Shown here piece after piece: positions 54,034-63,738 of a DNA stretch of 64,000 bases. Origin of the DNA: Gemmatimonadota bacterium (GTDB lineage Bacteria; Gemmatimonadota; Gemmatimonadetes; Longimicrobiales; Gaopeijiaceae); the NCBI GenBank assembly GCA_041390105.1, contig JAWKQO010000004.1, positions 62,001 to 126,000 on the forward strand, in the 5' to 3' direction. A model generated the notes under the pieces. The model searched no databases. It was not told where the DNA came from and saw nothing but the letters and a program-made list of their open reading frames with translations. The first letter of the stretch is position 1. Each line of letters opens with the position of its first letter. Made by a program: the position numbers and the translations under genes.

Positions 54034-54533
54034 AGAGCGTCGCGTGCTTGCTCCTCGGTTGGCTCCTGAGCGGTGCCTCACCGAGTGCTGGGCTGGGTCA
54101 GACTCCCGGAGAACCAGACCTCTTCCGGTTCGGGATCACTCTGGGAAGCACCGCGTTCTTGGGCATCAGCATGGAGTATGTCCGGGATCAAAGCGCCGTC
54201 GAGCTGACGCTGGGGACGTGGGCGCTACGCGACGTCAGCGTTTCGGTGGTGGGAAAGCAGTACCTGGGCCAGGGCACAGTGCAGGGCTTCGTGGGGCTGG
54301 GCCTGTGGAACGTGACCGCCCGCCAGGAGGAGGGCATCGGCAGTGGCCTCATGCTGAGGGCACCGGTGGGTTTCGAGGTCGAGACCTTCCGTAGGTCGGA
54401 CATCGGTGCGGAGCTCAACGTCAGCCGAGCGCTGTGGATCCACCGGGCCGATCCCGAAGACGATACGCCACCGGCCTCGCGCATCGTCCCCTTGCCGGGG
54501 TTCTACCTCAAGTGGGCCAGTGTCCGGGACTGA
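54030..54533 (+). CDS. Small secreted beta-rich protein of unknown function
   Basis: A 167-residue protein not recognised as a known family. A signal peptide covers residues 1-24 (LLLGWLLSGASPSAGLGQ). The mature part alternates glycine-rich hydrophobic strands (FGITLGSTAFLGISMEYV, GTVQGFVGLGLWNVTA, GLMLRAPVGFEVET) and could be a small eight-strand outer-membrane barrel or lipocalin-like fold. The last strand ends GFYLKWASVRD. The ATG overlaps the DUF72 stop by four bases (ATGA), so the two genes are translationally coupled, though a joint role of a cytosolic DUF72 protein and an exported protein is not obvious. It converges with the sulfatase-like gene 27 bases away. Confidence 0.7.
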   Translation: MKSVACLLLGWLLSGASPSAGLGQTPGEPDLFRFGITLGSTAFLGISMEYVRDQSAVELTLGTWALRDVSVSVVGKQYLGQGTVQGFVGLGLWNVTARQEEGIGSGLMLRAPVGFEVETFRRSDIGAELNVSRALWIHRADPEDDTPPASRIVPLPGFYLKWASVRD

Positions 54534-54560
54534 GACCCACCCCGGGGACGGAGGTCCTGT

Positions 54561-56678
54561 CTAGCGGCCGCCCTGGACACCGGGTGCCAGCCCTTCCGGG
54601 AGCAGCGCAGCCCGCAGGCGCGCACGCAGCTCCGGTAGGAGGGGCTGCAGGCTGTCCACCGCGATCAAGTCCCGTTCCTCCGCCGGATCGTGATCCAGAT
54701 CGAACAGTTCCTCCACGCCGTCGCCGTTCAGGATGTAGTGGTACGGCCCCACAGCGACCGACTTCATCGGACCGCGGGAAACCGGTCCGCTCTGCTCATC
54801 CAGAAAGCTGGGAACGACCTGGGAAAAGGCGATGCTCGTCCCCGGGCTCGGCGCCTCCAGGAGGGATCGTCCCGGGAAGGATGAGGCGGCTCCCGGCTCG
54901 ATGAGGTCTGCAATGGTGGCGGGCAGGTCGCGCAAGCTCACGGCGGCCTCGATCCGCTCTCCCGCCGGCACTCTCGGAGGGTACGCGATCACCAGCGGCG
55001 CGTGCACCAGTTGGCTGTAGAGGCTGTTGGCGTGGATGACGATGTCGCGCTCGTGGAAGTGCTCACCGTGGTCGGCCGTGACGATCACGATCGTGTTTTC
55101 GAGACGGCCCCGACTCTCCAGCTCCGCGCACAACTCTCCCAAGGCACGGTCCATCGACATGATGGCACCGTCGTAGAGGTCGACCTCGGTCTGCTCCTCT
55201 TCGGACAGCGCTCTCCAGACCGAGGGCTTCACCATGACGGAGTCCCGCGGGGCAGTCCCCCCCCGCCCGACGGCCTCCGTCCGGAATCGAGGTTCGTAGG
55301 GCCCATGCGCGTCGAAGTAGTTCAAGAACGCGAAGAAGGGCCTGTCTCCGATCCGGTCCACCCAGCCCAGGAACTCCGTGTTGACGGCTGCTGCGAACTT
55401 CCGTCCCGGCCCACGGTCCCCGCCGGGAATGTGCGCACGGATCCGATTGAGGATCCAGCGGGTGGCGATCGCGGAGTAGAGCCAGGTGTCCAGGCGGACG
55501 GGATCGTCCAGGTAGGTGGAGAATCCCCGATCGAGGCCGGAGGCAGCACTGGTGTAGAGCAGATTCCCCACGAATCCGCCCGTCGCGTATCCGCGGTCGC
55601 GCACGTACTCCGCCACGGTGAGATGCTCGTCATCCAAAGGCCGTGCCCATCCGCCCGACTGCGCCCAGGGGTACTGTCCCGTGAGCATGCTCGCGTGCGA
55701 GGGAAGGGTCCAGGGAGCCGTACTGAAGGCACGGTCGAAGACGGCGCCGCGTCGACCCAACGCCTCCAGAGTCGGCGTGGTCGGACGAGTGTATCCGTAG
55801 AGGCTCAGGTTCTCGCGTCGCACGGTGTCGAGCACCACCAGCAGGACGCTGGGAGCCCCCCGGGCGGGCACGGGCCCGCCCGAGAGCGAGCGCTGCGCAC
55901 GGAATCGGTACACGGGCTGCTGCCAAAGAAAGGCGCCCAGCACGAGCAGAGCCAGCATGGGCGCCGTAATCCGCACCAGTCGCAGCATTCGGTTCGGATG
56001 ATCTTGGGCCGACCTCCCCAGGTGGACGCCCAGGCCGAGCGCGAGGATCCACAGCATCCGATCGTCGATCCCCAGGCGCATGACCCGCACGGCTCCGTAC
56101 GCACCAACCGCCACCAGGATCACCACCAGCGCCCGCAGGGAGAGACCGCCGCGGCGCCCGCGCGCGACGAGGTAGAGGACCAACCCCGAGGCGATGAACA
56201 ACACGGCAGCGGCGGTCGGCGTCATCCACCAGTAGTCTGGATTGGACCAATACTCGAAGATCCCCTCACCCCGCCGCGTGAGCGCCCTGCCTCCCGACTC
56301 CAATAGACCGAACCCCAGACCGGCCCAGGCACTCACCATGAGAGTCGCGGGCAGCCCCAGAGTGGGTCCGCTCTGCAGGACCCTTGCACGCAGGGAGTCG
56401 AGGGGAGCACGGAAGCGATAGGCCAGCGCCGCAAGCACGAGGCCCGCCACCAGCGCTGCGGTGGCCGCCAGCGCCGCTTTCCGCCACAGACCGAGGTACA
56501 CGCGGACCCCGTTCTCGGCCTGTCCCGTGATCAGGGCGTTGAGGGCGGGGAGGCTCTCGCCCCGGTAGGCGGAGCGGATGAGGTTGGGTACGACAACGAA
56601 CGCGAACCCGGACCAGCCGATGCTCAGCACCACGAGTGCGGTCACCCACACCCGTCGTGCGGTCCGGACGTCCGTCAT
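54561..56678 (-). CDS. Membrane-anchored sulfatase-like (alkaline phosphatase superfamily) protein
   Basis: A 705-residue protein with about seven to eight hydrophobic segments in residues 10-270, then an extracytoplasmic sulfatase-fold domain (about 285-690). Metal-site motifs are VLLVVLDTVRREN (Asp), FSTAPWTLPSHASMLTG (nucleophile region), and IVTADHGEHFHE (Asp-His). The nucleophile region reads TLPSHAS. True sulfatases have Cys/Ser-x-Pro-Ser-Arg for formylglycine; here a threonine takes that place, as in phosphoethanolamine transferases and lipoteichoic-acid synthases. A transferase or hydrolase acting on lipid-linked or surface glycan substrates is thus as likely as sulfate-ester hydrolysis. 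The start overlaps the stop of the upstream polytopic membrane protein gene (ATGA). Confidence 0.85.
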   Translation of the reverse strand: MTDVRTARRVWVTALVVLSIGWSGFAFVVVPNLIRSAYRGESLPALNALITGQAENGVRVYLGLWRKAALAATAALVAGLVLAALAYRFRAPLDSLRARVLQSGPTLGLPATLMVSAWAGLGFGLLESGGRALTRRGEGIFEYWSNPDYWWMTPTAAAVLFIASGLVLYLVARGRRGGLSLRALVVILVAVGAYGAVRVMRLGIDDRMLWILALGLGVHLGRSAQDHPNRMLRLVRITAPMLALLVLGAFLWQQPVYRFRAQRSLSGGPVPARGAPSVLLVVLDTVRRENLSLYGYTRPTTPTLEALGRRGAVFDRAFSTAPWTLPSHASMLTGQYPWAQSGGWARPLDDEHLTVAEYVRDRGYATGGFVGNLLYTSAASGLDRGFSTYLDDPVRLDTWLYSAIATRWILNRIRAHIPGGDRGPGRKFAAAVNTEFLGWVDRIGDRPFFAFLNYFDAHGPYEPRFRTEAVGRGGTAPRDSVMVKPSVWRALSEEEQTEVDLYDGAIMSMDRALGELCAELESRGRLENTIVIVTADHGEHFHERDIVIHANSLYSQLVHAPLVIAYPPRVPAGERIEAAVSLRDLPATIADLIEPGAASSFPGRSLLEAPSPGTSIAFSQVVPSFLDEQSGPVSRGPMKSVAVGPYHYILNGDGVEELFDLDHDPAEERDLIAVDSLQPLLPELRARLRAALLPEGLAPGVQGGR

Positions 56679-58612
56679 CCGCCCCGGATCCAGCCCAGAA
56701 TGCGTCCGCGCGGTCCACTCGCGTCCGGATCCCAGATCTTCACCTGCAACGCGTCATGGTCCAACGGGATGCGTGCATACGCCCACCCTCCGGCATCACT
56801 GACGCTGGCGGCCACCGGTTCGGCCTCCATCCAATCCCCGGCCTCGGTGCCCAGGTAGATGGGTCCCGTCACTGGAGCCATGCGCCAGCGCTCGTTCAGG
56901 ATCAAGGTGTCGCCCTCGATGCGGATGTCCCGCAATGGACCCGGATCCCGCGGAGCGATGCCGCGGACGACCAGGTCGAGCGGGGCCTGGGCACCCGTCA
57001 CGGAGAACTCGAACGACCTGGGTGCCAGCGCCCGCCAGCGCGTCGTGTACCAGGGCGTGTGGGAGACCCAGCCCAGCTTTCGGCCCTGGTCCTCGATGGG
57101 CTGTTCGTTGATCGACTCCAGCGGGATGTCGTTGCTCGTGGCGATGACCGTGTCGGCGAGGGCATCGCGCACCCAGAGATTGAGTCCGAACGTGCCAGCT
57201 GCAGGATACCCGCTTCCTCCCGGGCCGTACCACGCGCCATCCAGGCCCTCGCCCGCGCTGAACCCGACCGATTCGTTTCGCTGCCAGCGATCCAGCGGGC
57301 GCTCGGCCATGCCCGCGCGGAGGCTGTGATGGTAGGCACCCCATTCGTCGATGAAGCCGGTGGCCTGACGGTACTGGCTCACGCTGTTGGCTGCGTTGGT
57401 CACCAGGACCACCGCTGCGACGGCCAGCAGGGGGCGCCTCCAGGGGCTGCGCAGCGCAAGGGCGGCCAAGACCACCAACAGCGGCAGGAAGTGGGCGGAA
57501 TAGAGGAAGGTCTCGTCCCCGAAAACAGAGTGAAGGACGACCTGTGAGCCGATGGCCAATACCAGGAAGGCTCCAAGCCTCCTGTGCTCGGGAGCGCGCA
57601 ACGCGGTATAGAGTCCCACCGCGAGCAACACGAACCAACCTGCCGTAGCCACGCCCCCCAGGAGACCGGAGGAGCCCAGTCCGGAGCGTTGTGTCAACAG
57701 CAGCGGCCACTCCCCGATGTTGGGTACGTCCACCACCGCGATGGCGGGGAACACCATCGTGTGGCCGAACATGCTTCGGATCACCCCCCAAAGACCCATC
57801 CCATCCGCAGGAAACACCGCCGCCTCTTCGAGTCGGCGGCGGGCCAGAAACCAGTTCGTATCCGGGAAGATCCAGTCCTGCACGGACCAGAGGATCACGA
57901 CCACGGCGAAGGCGTTGACGGCGATGCGACCGACGCGTCTCCAGCCGTGGCGCGCGAAGGAGGCCAGCATGCCGATCGCCCAGTTGGTTTTGGTCGTGGC
58001 AAGCATGGCCGCGCTGGCCAAGACGTCCCACCCCCCCTGCGGGACGCGCTTCACACCAGCCGCGACGGTGAACACGCCGAGCGCGATCGCAACCGACCCG
58101 AACGGGAACGTCTCCGGCACGGTGAACCAACAGACGGCGCTGGCGCTGGTGAGCGCGACCCCGGTGAAGGTCAGCGCCTCCAGCCGGCCAAGGCCGATGC
58201 AGCGCAGGCTCAGGAAGACGAGCCCCCCGAGCGCTCCACCCAACGCTGCAATGACCAGCCGTACGGCAACGACAGCGTCCAGTCCGGCGGCGTGCATCAG
58301 CGCGAAGGTAGGCGTGTAGCCGATCAGGGAGAACGCGGGGTGATGCGAGGTGCGCCCGTGATTCGACCAGCGTTGCGTCATGTTCTCGAAGACGCGCGCG
58401 ACATCGGCCTGAAACCACGCGTCCAAGGTGGGACGACCGAGCATCCGGGGATCGAACCAGGAGCTCAGCAGCAGGAACCACCCGAACCCGAGCGCTGCCA
58501 CGAGCAAAGCCAGCGGAAGGTCGGGAAGCGCGCCCACGCGGCCGGCGGGCGAGCTGCGACGCGGCGCGTCCCTGCGCACCGGTTCCGGCGGAGCGAGGAC
58601 AGCCTCGGACAT
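56675..58612 (-). CDS. Polytopic membrane protein, possible GT-C type, unknown function
   Basis: A 645-residue protein. A proline-rich N-terminus is followed by about ten to eleven hydrophobic segments (residues 29-450) and a soluble, beta-rich C-terminal domain of about 190 residues. After the first helix comes an aspartate-bearing loop (LGRPTLDAWFQADVARVFEN, then NHGRTSHHPAFSLIGY), reminiscent of the first extracytoplasmic loop of GT-C glycosyltransferases such as ArnT/PMT. An intramembrane YSAHFLPLLVVLAALAL region also fits. I cannot name the family with confidence. The gene overlaps the sulfatase-like gene by four bases (ATGA), so a joint surface-glycan or lipid modification role is plausible. 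The ATG at 58612 has GGGGG upstream. Confidence 0.65.
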   Translation of the reverse strand: MSEAVLAPPEPVRRDAPRRSSPAGRVGALPDLPLALLVAALGFGWFLLLSSWFDPRMLGRPTLDAWFQADVARVFENMTQRWSNHGRTSHHPAFSLIGYTPTFALMHAAGLDAVVAVRLVIAALGGALGGLVFLSLRCIGLGRLEALTFTGVALTSASAVCWFTVPETFPFGSVAIALGVFTVAAGVKRVPQGGWDVLASAAMLATTKTNWAIGMLASFARHGWRRVGRIAVNAFAVVVILWSVQDWIFPDTNWFLARRRLEEAAVFPADGMGLWGVIRSMFGHTMVFPAIAVVDVPNIGEWPLLLTQRSGLGSSGLLGGVATAGWFVLLAVGLYTALRAPEHRRLGAFLVLAIGSQVVLHSVFGDETFLYSAHFLPLLVVLAALALRSPWRRPLLAVAAVVLVTNAANSVSQYRQATGFIDEWGAYHHSLRAGMAERPLDRWQRNESVGFSAGEGLDGAWYGPGGSGYPAAGTFGLNLWVRDALADTVIATSNDIPLESINEQPIEDQGRKLGWVSHTPWYTTRWRALAPRSFEFSVTGAQAPLDLVVRGIAPRDPGPLRDIRIEGDTLILNERWRMAPVTGPIYLGTEAGDWMEAEPVAASVSDAGGWAYARIPLDHDALQVKIWDPDASGPRGRILGWIRGG

Positions 58613-58925
58613 AGATACCCCCCACACGGTCCCCCGCTCGACGACGCGCGGGGGCGGAAACCGGTGGCGACCCCGCCGGGGGGCATGCGGACGACGTTCC
58701 GCGTGTTCAAGGCCGCTATTTGACGAGTTTCTGAGCTTAGCGGTCCGAAGTTGAAGCGGCAAGGGGGTTTGACGCGCCTGGGGACCGCGCCCTTCCGGCG
58801 CCAGCAGCCCCTGAGGGGGGAGAGGCAGGGCCCGACGGGGGCCGCTCCTGGCGCGGATGGAGTGGTTCTGGTTGGCCGGCGAGCCGCCCTCTACCTTCAC
58901 GGTGTCCATCACCCTGGAGGGAACG
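58613..58925. other. Divergent promoter region between the membrane protein gene and an S9 peptidase gene
   Basis: 313 bases without a convincing gene. An AT-richer patch at about 58710-58755 (TTGACG near 58717) could hold core promoter elements, but no matching -10 box is clear on either strand. The GGAGG at 58917-58921 is the Shine-Dalgarno of the plus-strand gene. Confidence 0.5.
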
Positions 58926-60965
58926 ATGCTCCGCCGCCTCTCGTTTCACGCCCTCGCCTCGGCCCTGGTCTGCGTGGGGATGTGGGTCCGGCCCACGACG
59001 GACCTGCAAGGGCAGGACGCGTCCCAGAACACGCTGAAGTTGGAGACCTACCTCGATTGGGAGTGGGTCTCCGACCCCCAGATCTCTCCCGACGGCCGGC
59101 AGATCCTCTACACGCGGTCCTACGTCGATCAGATGCGGGACCGGCGTGCCTCGTCCGTCTGGATCATGAACGCCGACGGTTCGCGCAACCGCTTTCTGGT
59201 CGACGGCTCCTCGCCGCGCTGGTCTCCCGACGGCACCCGGATCGCCTATACCGACGACGGAGAGCCATCCGGAACGCAGATCTTTGTCCGCTGGATGGAC
59301 GACGAAGGCGCGACCACGCAGATCAGCCGCTTGGAGCGCCCAGCCTCGGACCTGCAGTGGTCGCCCAACGGTACGCAGATCGCGTTCACGATGTCGGTTC
59401 CTGACGATCCGGAGTGGCGCGTCAAGCTCCCCGGTCGCCCAGAGGGGGCCAAGTGGACCGAGGATCCCAAGATCGTCGACCGGCTCAGCTACCGACGGGA
59501 TCGGCAGGGCTTCATCGATGACGGCTACGCGCACGTCTTCGTCATTCCCGCCGACGGTGGCACGCCTCGGCAACTGACCGACGGCACCTGGAATCACCGG
59601 AGTCCCCGCTGGATGGCAGACGGCTCCGCCTTGGTGTTCTCTTCGCTGCGCGTGGAGGAGGCCGACCACGAGTGGCGGGAGTCCGAGATCTACCGGGTGG
59701 ACGTCGCCAGCGGGCGGATCCAACAGCTGACCACCCGCAAGGGCCCAGACGGGAACCCCGCACCTTCACCGGACGGGCGCTGGATCGCCTATACCGGCTA
59801 CGACTGGACCGACGACACGTACATCACCTCGAAGATCTACCTGATGGGTGCCGACGGATCCAACCCACACATGATCTCCGGCGACTTCGACCGGGACCCC
59901 GGCCAGCTCGAGTGGGCCGCCGATGGCAGCGGGCTCTACTTCAACGTCCAGGCCGATGGCGCCGCGAACCTGCACTTCGTGTCCGTTCAGGGGGGCGTGC
60001 GCGCGGTGACGCAAGGCAATCACATGCTCGACGTGGGTTCCATGGCCGGAGGTGTGGCGGTCGCCACGGTCGCCACGTTCCAGGCGCCCGAGGACCTCTA
60101 CAGCTTCCCGCTCAACCGCCCGGACCGGATGACTCGCCTCACGCGCGTCAACGAGGACGTCCTGACGGGTGTGCGCCTCGGCGAGGTGGAGGAGTTCCAC
60201 TATCGGTCGGTGGACGACTACGACATCGAGGGCTGGATCGTGAAGCCCCCGAACTTCGATGCGTCCAAGAAGTACCCCCTCATGCTCTCCATCCACGGGG
60301 GGCCCCACGGCATGTACAACGTGGGCTTCAACTTCTCCTGGCAGGAGCACGCCGCGCAGGGCTACGTGGTCCTGTACACGAATCCACGGGGCAGCTCCGG
60401 CTACGGGAGCGCATTCGGCAATTCCATCAAGAACGCGTATCCAGGCAAGGACTTCGATGACTTGATGAAGGGGGTCGACGAGGTGGTCGCCCGCGGCTAC
60501 ATCGACGAACAGAACATGTTCGTCTACGGCTGCTCGGGCGGCGGGGTGCTGACCTCGTGGATCGTGGGTCACACGAAGCGCTTCGCGGCTGCCTCCGCCA
60601 ACTGCCCGGTGACCAACTGGCTCTCTTTCGTCGGCACCACGGACGGTGCCAGCTGGTACCGCAACTTCGAGAAGCTGCCTTGGGAGGATCCGTCGGAGCA
60701 CCTGCGCCGCTCGCCCCTGATGTACGTGGGCAACGTGGAGACGCCGACCATGCTCATGACCGGCGAGATGGATCTGCGCACGCCCATGCCGCAGACCGAG
60801 GAGTTCTACACCGCCCTCCGCCTGCGGAAGGTCCCGACGGTGATGGTGCGCTTCAAAAACGAATGGCACGGCACCAGCTCGCGGCCGTCCAACTTCCTGC
60901 GCACCCAGCTCTATCTGCAGGACTGGTTCAAGAAGTGGCAACGTGGGAGCAACGTGACCCAGTAG
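58926..60965 (+). CDS. Secreted S9 family peptidase
   Basis: A 679-residue exported peptidase with a signal peptide (residues 1-30; the hydrophobic core starts at about residue 8). Propeller blades (about 45-400) repeat SPDGR and WSPDG/WSPNG. The alpha/beta-hydrolase domain holds GWIVKPPNFDASKKYP, SIHGGPHGMYN, the oxyanion region LYTNPRGSSGYGS, the nucleophile in YGCSGGGVLTSW, Asp in GEMDLRTPMP and His in NEWHGTSSRP. The serine motif GCSGGG differs slightly from the usual GxSYGG. Length is typical for acylaminoacyl/dipeptidyl peptidase-like S9 members. The ATG has GGAGGG at five bases. The gene converges with another S9 gene across a hairpin terminator, so the two are not one operon. Confidence 0.93.
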   Translation: MLRRLSFHALASALVCVGMWVRPTTDLQGQDASQNTLKLETYLDWEWVSDPQISPDGRQILYTRSYVDQMRDRRASSVWIMNADGSRNRFLVDGSSPRWSPDGTRIAYTDDGEPSGTQIFVRWMDDEGATTQISRLERPASDLQWSPNGTQIAFTMSVPDDPEWRVKLPGRPEGAKWTEDPKIVDRLSYRRDRQGFIDDGYAHVFVIPADGGTPRQLTDGTWNHRSPRWMADGSALVFSSLRVEEADHEWRESEIYRVDVASGRIQQLTTRKGPDGNPAPSPDGRWIAYTGYDWTDDTYITSKIYLMGADGSNPHMISGDFDRDPGQLEWAADGSGLYFNVQADGAANLHFVSVQGGVRAVTQGNHMLDVGSMAGGVAVATVATFQAPEDLYSFPLNRPDRMTRLTRVNEDVLTGVRLGEVEEFHYRSVDDYDIEGWIVKPPNFDASKKYPLMLSIHGGPHGMYNVGFNFSWQEHAAQGYVVLYTNPRGSSGYGSAFGNSIKNAYPGKDFDDLMKGVDEVVARGYIDEQNMFVYGCSGGGVLTSWIVGHTKRFAAASANCPVTNWLSFVGTTDGASWYRNFEKLPWEDPSEHLRRSPLMYVGNVETPTMLMTGEMDLRTPMPQTEEFYTALRLRKVPTVMVRFKNEWHGTSSRPSNFLRTQLYLQDWFKKWQRGSNVTQ

Positions 60966-61024
60966 GGTCCGGGCCCGCTGGGCCCAGCGCCGGGGCTGAA
61001 GGGATCGGCCCCTACGAGTAAGGA

Positions 61025-61057
61025 ACGGGGCCGGCGGATCACATCCGCCGGCCCCGT
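61025..61057. terminator. Bidirectional hairpin terminator between converging S9 peptidase genes
   Basis: A perfect 15-base stem (61025-61039 with 61043-61057) and a three-base CAC loop. It has 59 bases to the left gene and 41 to the right gene. No T-tract is visible. Confidence 0.8.
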
Positions 61058-61098
61058 GGTGCGTCAGCCCTCCGAAGGATTGCTGGCGGGCCGCCGAG

Positions 61099-63738
61099 CT
61101 ATCCCTGATCCTCGCTCACCGCGCGACTCTCCGCCGGATTCTCCAGATACACTTCCAGCCAGGCCGTCCAGCGGGCCCACAGGTCCAGGAGCGTCTCCTT
61201 GGTCGCCGGTCCGTGGTCCTCGAAGGGGTAGAGGTACATCGCAGCCGTCTTGCCCAATCCGTTGAGCGCGTGGAAGAGCCGCGGCGTGTGATCCGGATCG
61301 GTTCCCACGTTCTGATCGTGCATGCCGTGGTACATGAGCAAGGCACCGGTCAGGTTGTTGGCGTACAAGAAGGGGGACATGGACAGGTAGGTGTCCTTCG
61401 CGTCCCAGAGAATCCGTCGCTCGTTCTGGAAGCTCAACGGGGTGAAGGTCCGATTGTAGTTGCCGTCCCCCGCGATGCCCGCTTTGAAGAACGGCGTATG
61501 CACCATGGCGTTGGCCGTGGAGAACGCACCGTAGGAGTGCCCACCGATTCCCAGTCGTTGGCGGTCGATGATCCCCCGCCTGTCGAGCTCGTCGATCACG
61601 GCCGCGAGGTTGTTGCGTAGATCGTGCTCGTAGTTGTTGTTCATCTGACCTTGACGCCCGACGATAGGGGCGTCGGGCTCGACCACTGCGTAGCCCAGGC
61701 GCACGAGGTATTGCATGGACCTCGTGCCGAAGTTGGGGAAGGCGTTCTTGTCGAACGTCCGCGCTCCCTCGTCATAGTTCTCCTGGTCCGTGTACTCGCG
61801 TGGGTAGAACCAGAACATCGCGGGGAGCCGCGTGCCTTCCTGGTAGTCCGGGGGCAGGTTGACCGTGACCCGGAAGCGGAATCCGTCCGGGCGCTCCACC
61901 ACGAAGCGCTGGACGGGGGCACGAGTCAGGTCGGGGGTGTAGTCCCGGTTGTGCGTGAGCTGGGTCAGTCGACCCTCGGCGCGCAGATAGGACTGCGGCA
62001 CGTCGGCCTGCGACTCACGGCTCACGATCAGGCGCCCGACCTCCGCGTCCAGCACTGCGAGCAGTTGTTCGGAGACGCCCTCGTTGTCGCCCTCGAACAG
62101 TCGCGTCTTCTCGCCGCCCCGGATGGGCACTCGGTCCAGGAACGCCTTGGGTCCCTCTTCCATGGGGTCCTTGGCGTACGTGGTCCCCACGTAGTAGACG
62201 TGACCTCCGTCCGGCGAGAGCTGGACCACGGCGCCGTTCCCTGGAGGTCCTCCACGACGGAAGCCCCCGAAGCCACCGCCCCCGCCCACTCGACCATCGG
62301 CCATCAGGAGCGCCCCGGGGTTCGCGTAGAAGTCGTCGCTCGCGTAACGCGCCAACGTGTGCTTCTCGCCGGGAGCAGACAGATCGACCGCGTACTCGTG
62401 CACCCGCTGGCCGGTGCGCTCGGACAGGAAGAGGGTCCGATGGTCCGGCGAGAAACGATGCGTGCTGATGCGGCTATCCGACTCGTAGACGACCGTAGCG
62501 GCCCCCTCCTCGAACGGGGGCAGCCACTGCAGCACGCGGTCCTTGCGGCGGGGCCGACGCTCCCCTTCCTCCGCCGGCTCCGCTTGCTCCTCGCCCTCGG
62601 GGGCGGGCTCCTGCTCCAGCCAGGTGAGGCCGTTCCCGTCGGCACGCCAGGCCAGCTCGCGCTTCCCGTTCTGGTCGCCGCCTCCAAAACCGCCGTTCTG
62701 TGGCGCATCGTCGTCCTGCACGCCCAGGTCGAGCGAGTCGACGCGCAGCGTGGCCAGGGCCACGCCACTCCGGTCCCACACCTCCTCGACGCTGCCGAAG
62801 TTGCCCACCGGCACGATATAGCTGAAGGGCTGCGTCATCCGCGTGACCCGTACGAACTCCCCGTTCGGGGAGAGGTCGAGCGACCGCACCATGGTGGGCT
62901 GCCCGATCGGCGTGACCCGGCGGCTCTCGACGTCGATGACCGCGACCTGCCCGGTGACATGCCACTCCAGAAGCGCCTTGTCGTGGGGCGTTGCCAGCAA
63001 GCTGGCGTAGGTTCGGAGCATGTTCTGCCCGTCCTCCGTCAGCTTGAGCCGTGGACCCGCAGGCACCGAGCTCTCGGTAGGCATCGGGGCGCGGCGGTCC
63101 GGAATCAACACGGTGGCGAGCAAGCGGCCATCGTTTGACCAGTCGAAGCCCGTGTACAGCGTGGCCAGCACGGGCGTGCGCGTGAGCTGTCTGGCCCGCC
63201 CGTTCGCCGGATCGGCCACGTAGAGGTGCGTTGCATCGTCCGTATGCACGAAGAACGCCAGGCGACTCCCGTCCGGGGACCAGGTCGCGTTGGAGACCCG
63301 CGCTCCGCGCGGCACCTGGACATCGCGGACGGATCCGTCCGCGGCCGAGATGATCTGGATCCCCACGTTGCTCCGAATCGTGAGGTTCCGGTCCCGATTG
63401 GCGCGGAAGTCGATGAACTCGCCGCCCAGATCGTGGAACGGCTTGGAGAAGCGGTCCATGGTGACCGGACCGTCCCCGACCTCGTTGACGAACCAACGTC
63501 CGTCGGGGCTGACCTCGCGGAGCGTCACGTTCAGGTAGCGCGGCGCGAGCACGGCGTCGGCGATGGCGCTTGGTGGCGCCACGTACTGTTCTTCACGCAG
63601 CACGTCCTGAGCACGCCAGGTGCCGACGTCGTTTGCGTTCTGGGCCAGCAGGGACACCGGGGCCAGGGCCAGGCCCACGCAGAGCGCCAGCGTCCGAAAG
63701 ACCCGGGGAGCAGAAATGGTTCGACAAAGGGCGGCCAC
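61099..63738 (-). CDS. Large secreted S9-like prolyl oligopeptidase
   Basis: An 879-residue exported hydrolase. The signal peptide spans residues 1-30 (FRTLALCVGLALAPVSLLA). The N-terminal half is a propeller (VSPDGRWFVNEVGD, WSPDGSRLAFFVHTDD). A charged Glu/Pro low-complexity stretch (about 420-450) and a very glycine-rich patch with GGGGGFGGFRRGGPPG (near 505) interrupt it. The C-terminal hydrolase domain (about 610-870) has MFWFYPREYTDQENY, then GIGGHSYGAFSTANAM (nucleophile Ser), MHDQNVGTDPDHT (Asp) and FEDHGPATKE (His). It resembles long S9 glutamyl/prolyl peptidases. GTG at 63738 is chosen because AGGAGG lies five bases upstream and the signal peptide follows directly. Confidence 0.9.
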   Translation of the reverse strand: MAALCRTISAPRVFRTLALCVGLALAPVSLLAQNANDVGTWRAQDVLREEQYVAPPSAIADAVLAPRYLNVTLREVSPDGRWFVNEVGDGPVTMDRFSKPFHDLGGEFIDFRANRDRNLTIRSNVGIQIISAADGSVRDVQVPRGARVSNATWSPDGSRLAFFVHTDDATHLYVADPANGRARQLTRTPVLATLYTGFDWSNDGRLLATVLIPDRRAPMPTESSVPAGPRLKLTEDGQNMLRTYASLLATPHDKALLEWHVTGQVAVIDVESRRVTPIGQPTMVRSLDLSPNGEFVRVTRMTQPFSYIVPVGNFGSVEEVWDRSGVALATLRVDSLDLGVQDDDAPQNGGFGGGDQNGKRELAWRADGNGLTWLEQEPAPEGEEQAEPAEEGERRPRRKDRVLQWLPPFEEGAATVVYESDSRISTHRFSPDHRTLFLSERTGQRVHEYAVDLSAPGEKHTLARYASDDFYANPGALLMADGRVGGGGGFGGFRRGGPPGNGAVVQLSPDGGHVYYVGTTYAKDPMEEGPKAFLDRVPIRGGEKTRLFEGDNEGVSEQLLAVLDAEVGRLIVSRESQADVPQSYLRAEGRLTQLTHNRDYTPDLTRAPVQRFVVERPDGFRFRVTVNLPPDYQEGTRLPAMFWFYPREYTDQENYDEGARTFDKNAFPNFGTRSMQYLVRLGYAVVEPDAPIVGRQGQMNNNYEHDLRNNLAAVIDELDRRGIIDRQRLGIGGHSYGAFSTANAMVHTPFFKAGIAGDGNYNRTFTPLSFQNERRILWDAKDTYLSMSPFLYANNLTGALLMYHGMHDQNVGTDPDHTPRLFHALNGLGKTAAMYLYPFEDHGPATKETLLDLWARWTAWLEVYLENPAESRAVSEDQG

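Noticed and set aside
58890..58900. Recurring TCTACCTTC element before plus-strand genes (also near 9161)
   Set aside because: Only two close matches in the window, at different distances from starts; too few to call a promoter motif.
61099..63738. Serial S9 genes as a tandem duplication with 58926-60965
   Set aside because: The two converge, differ in length (679 and 879 residues) and have different serine motifs, so they are not a recent duplication.
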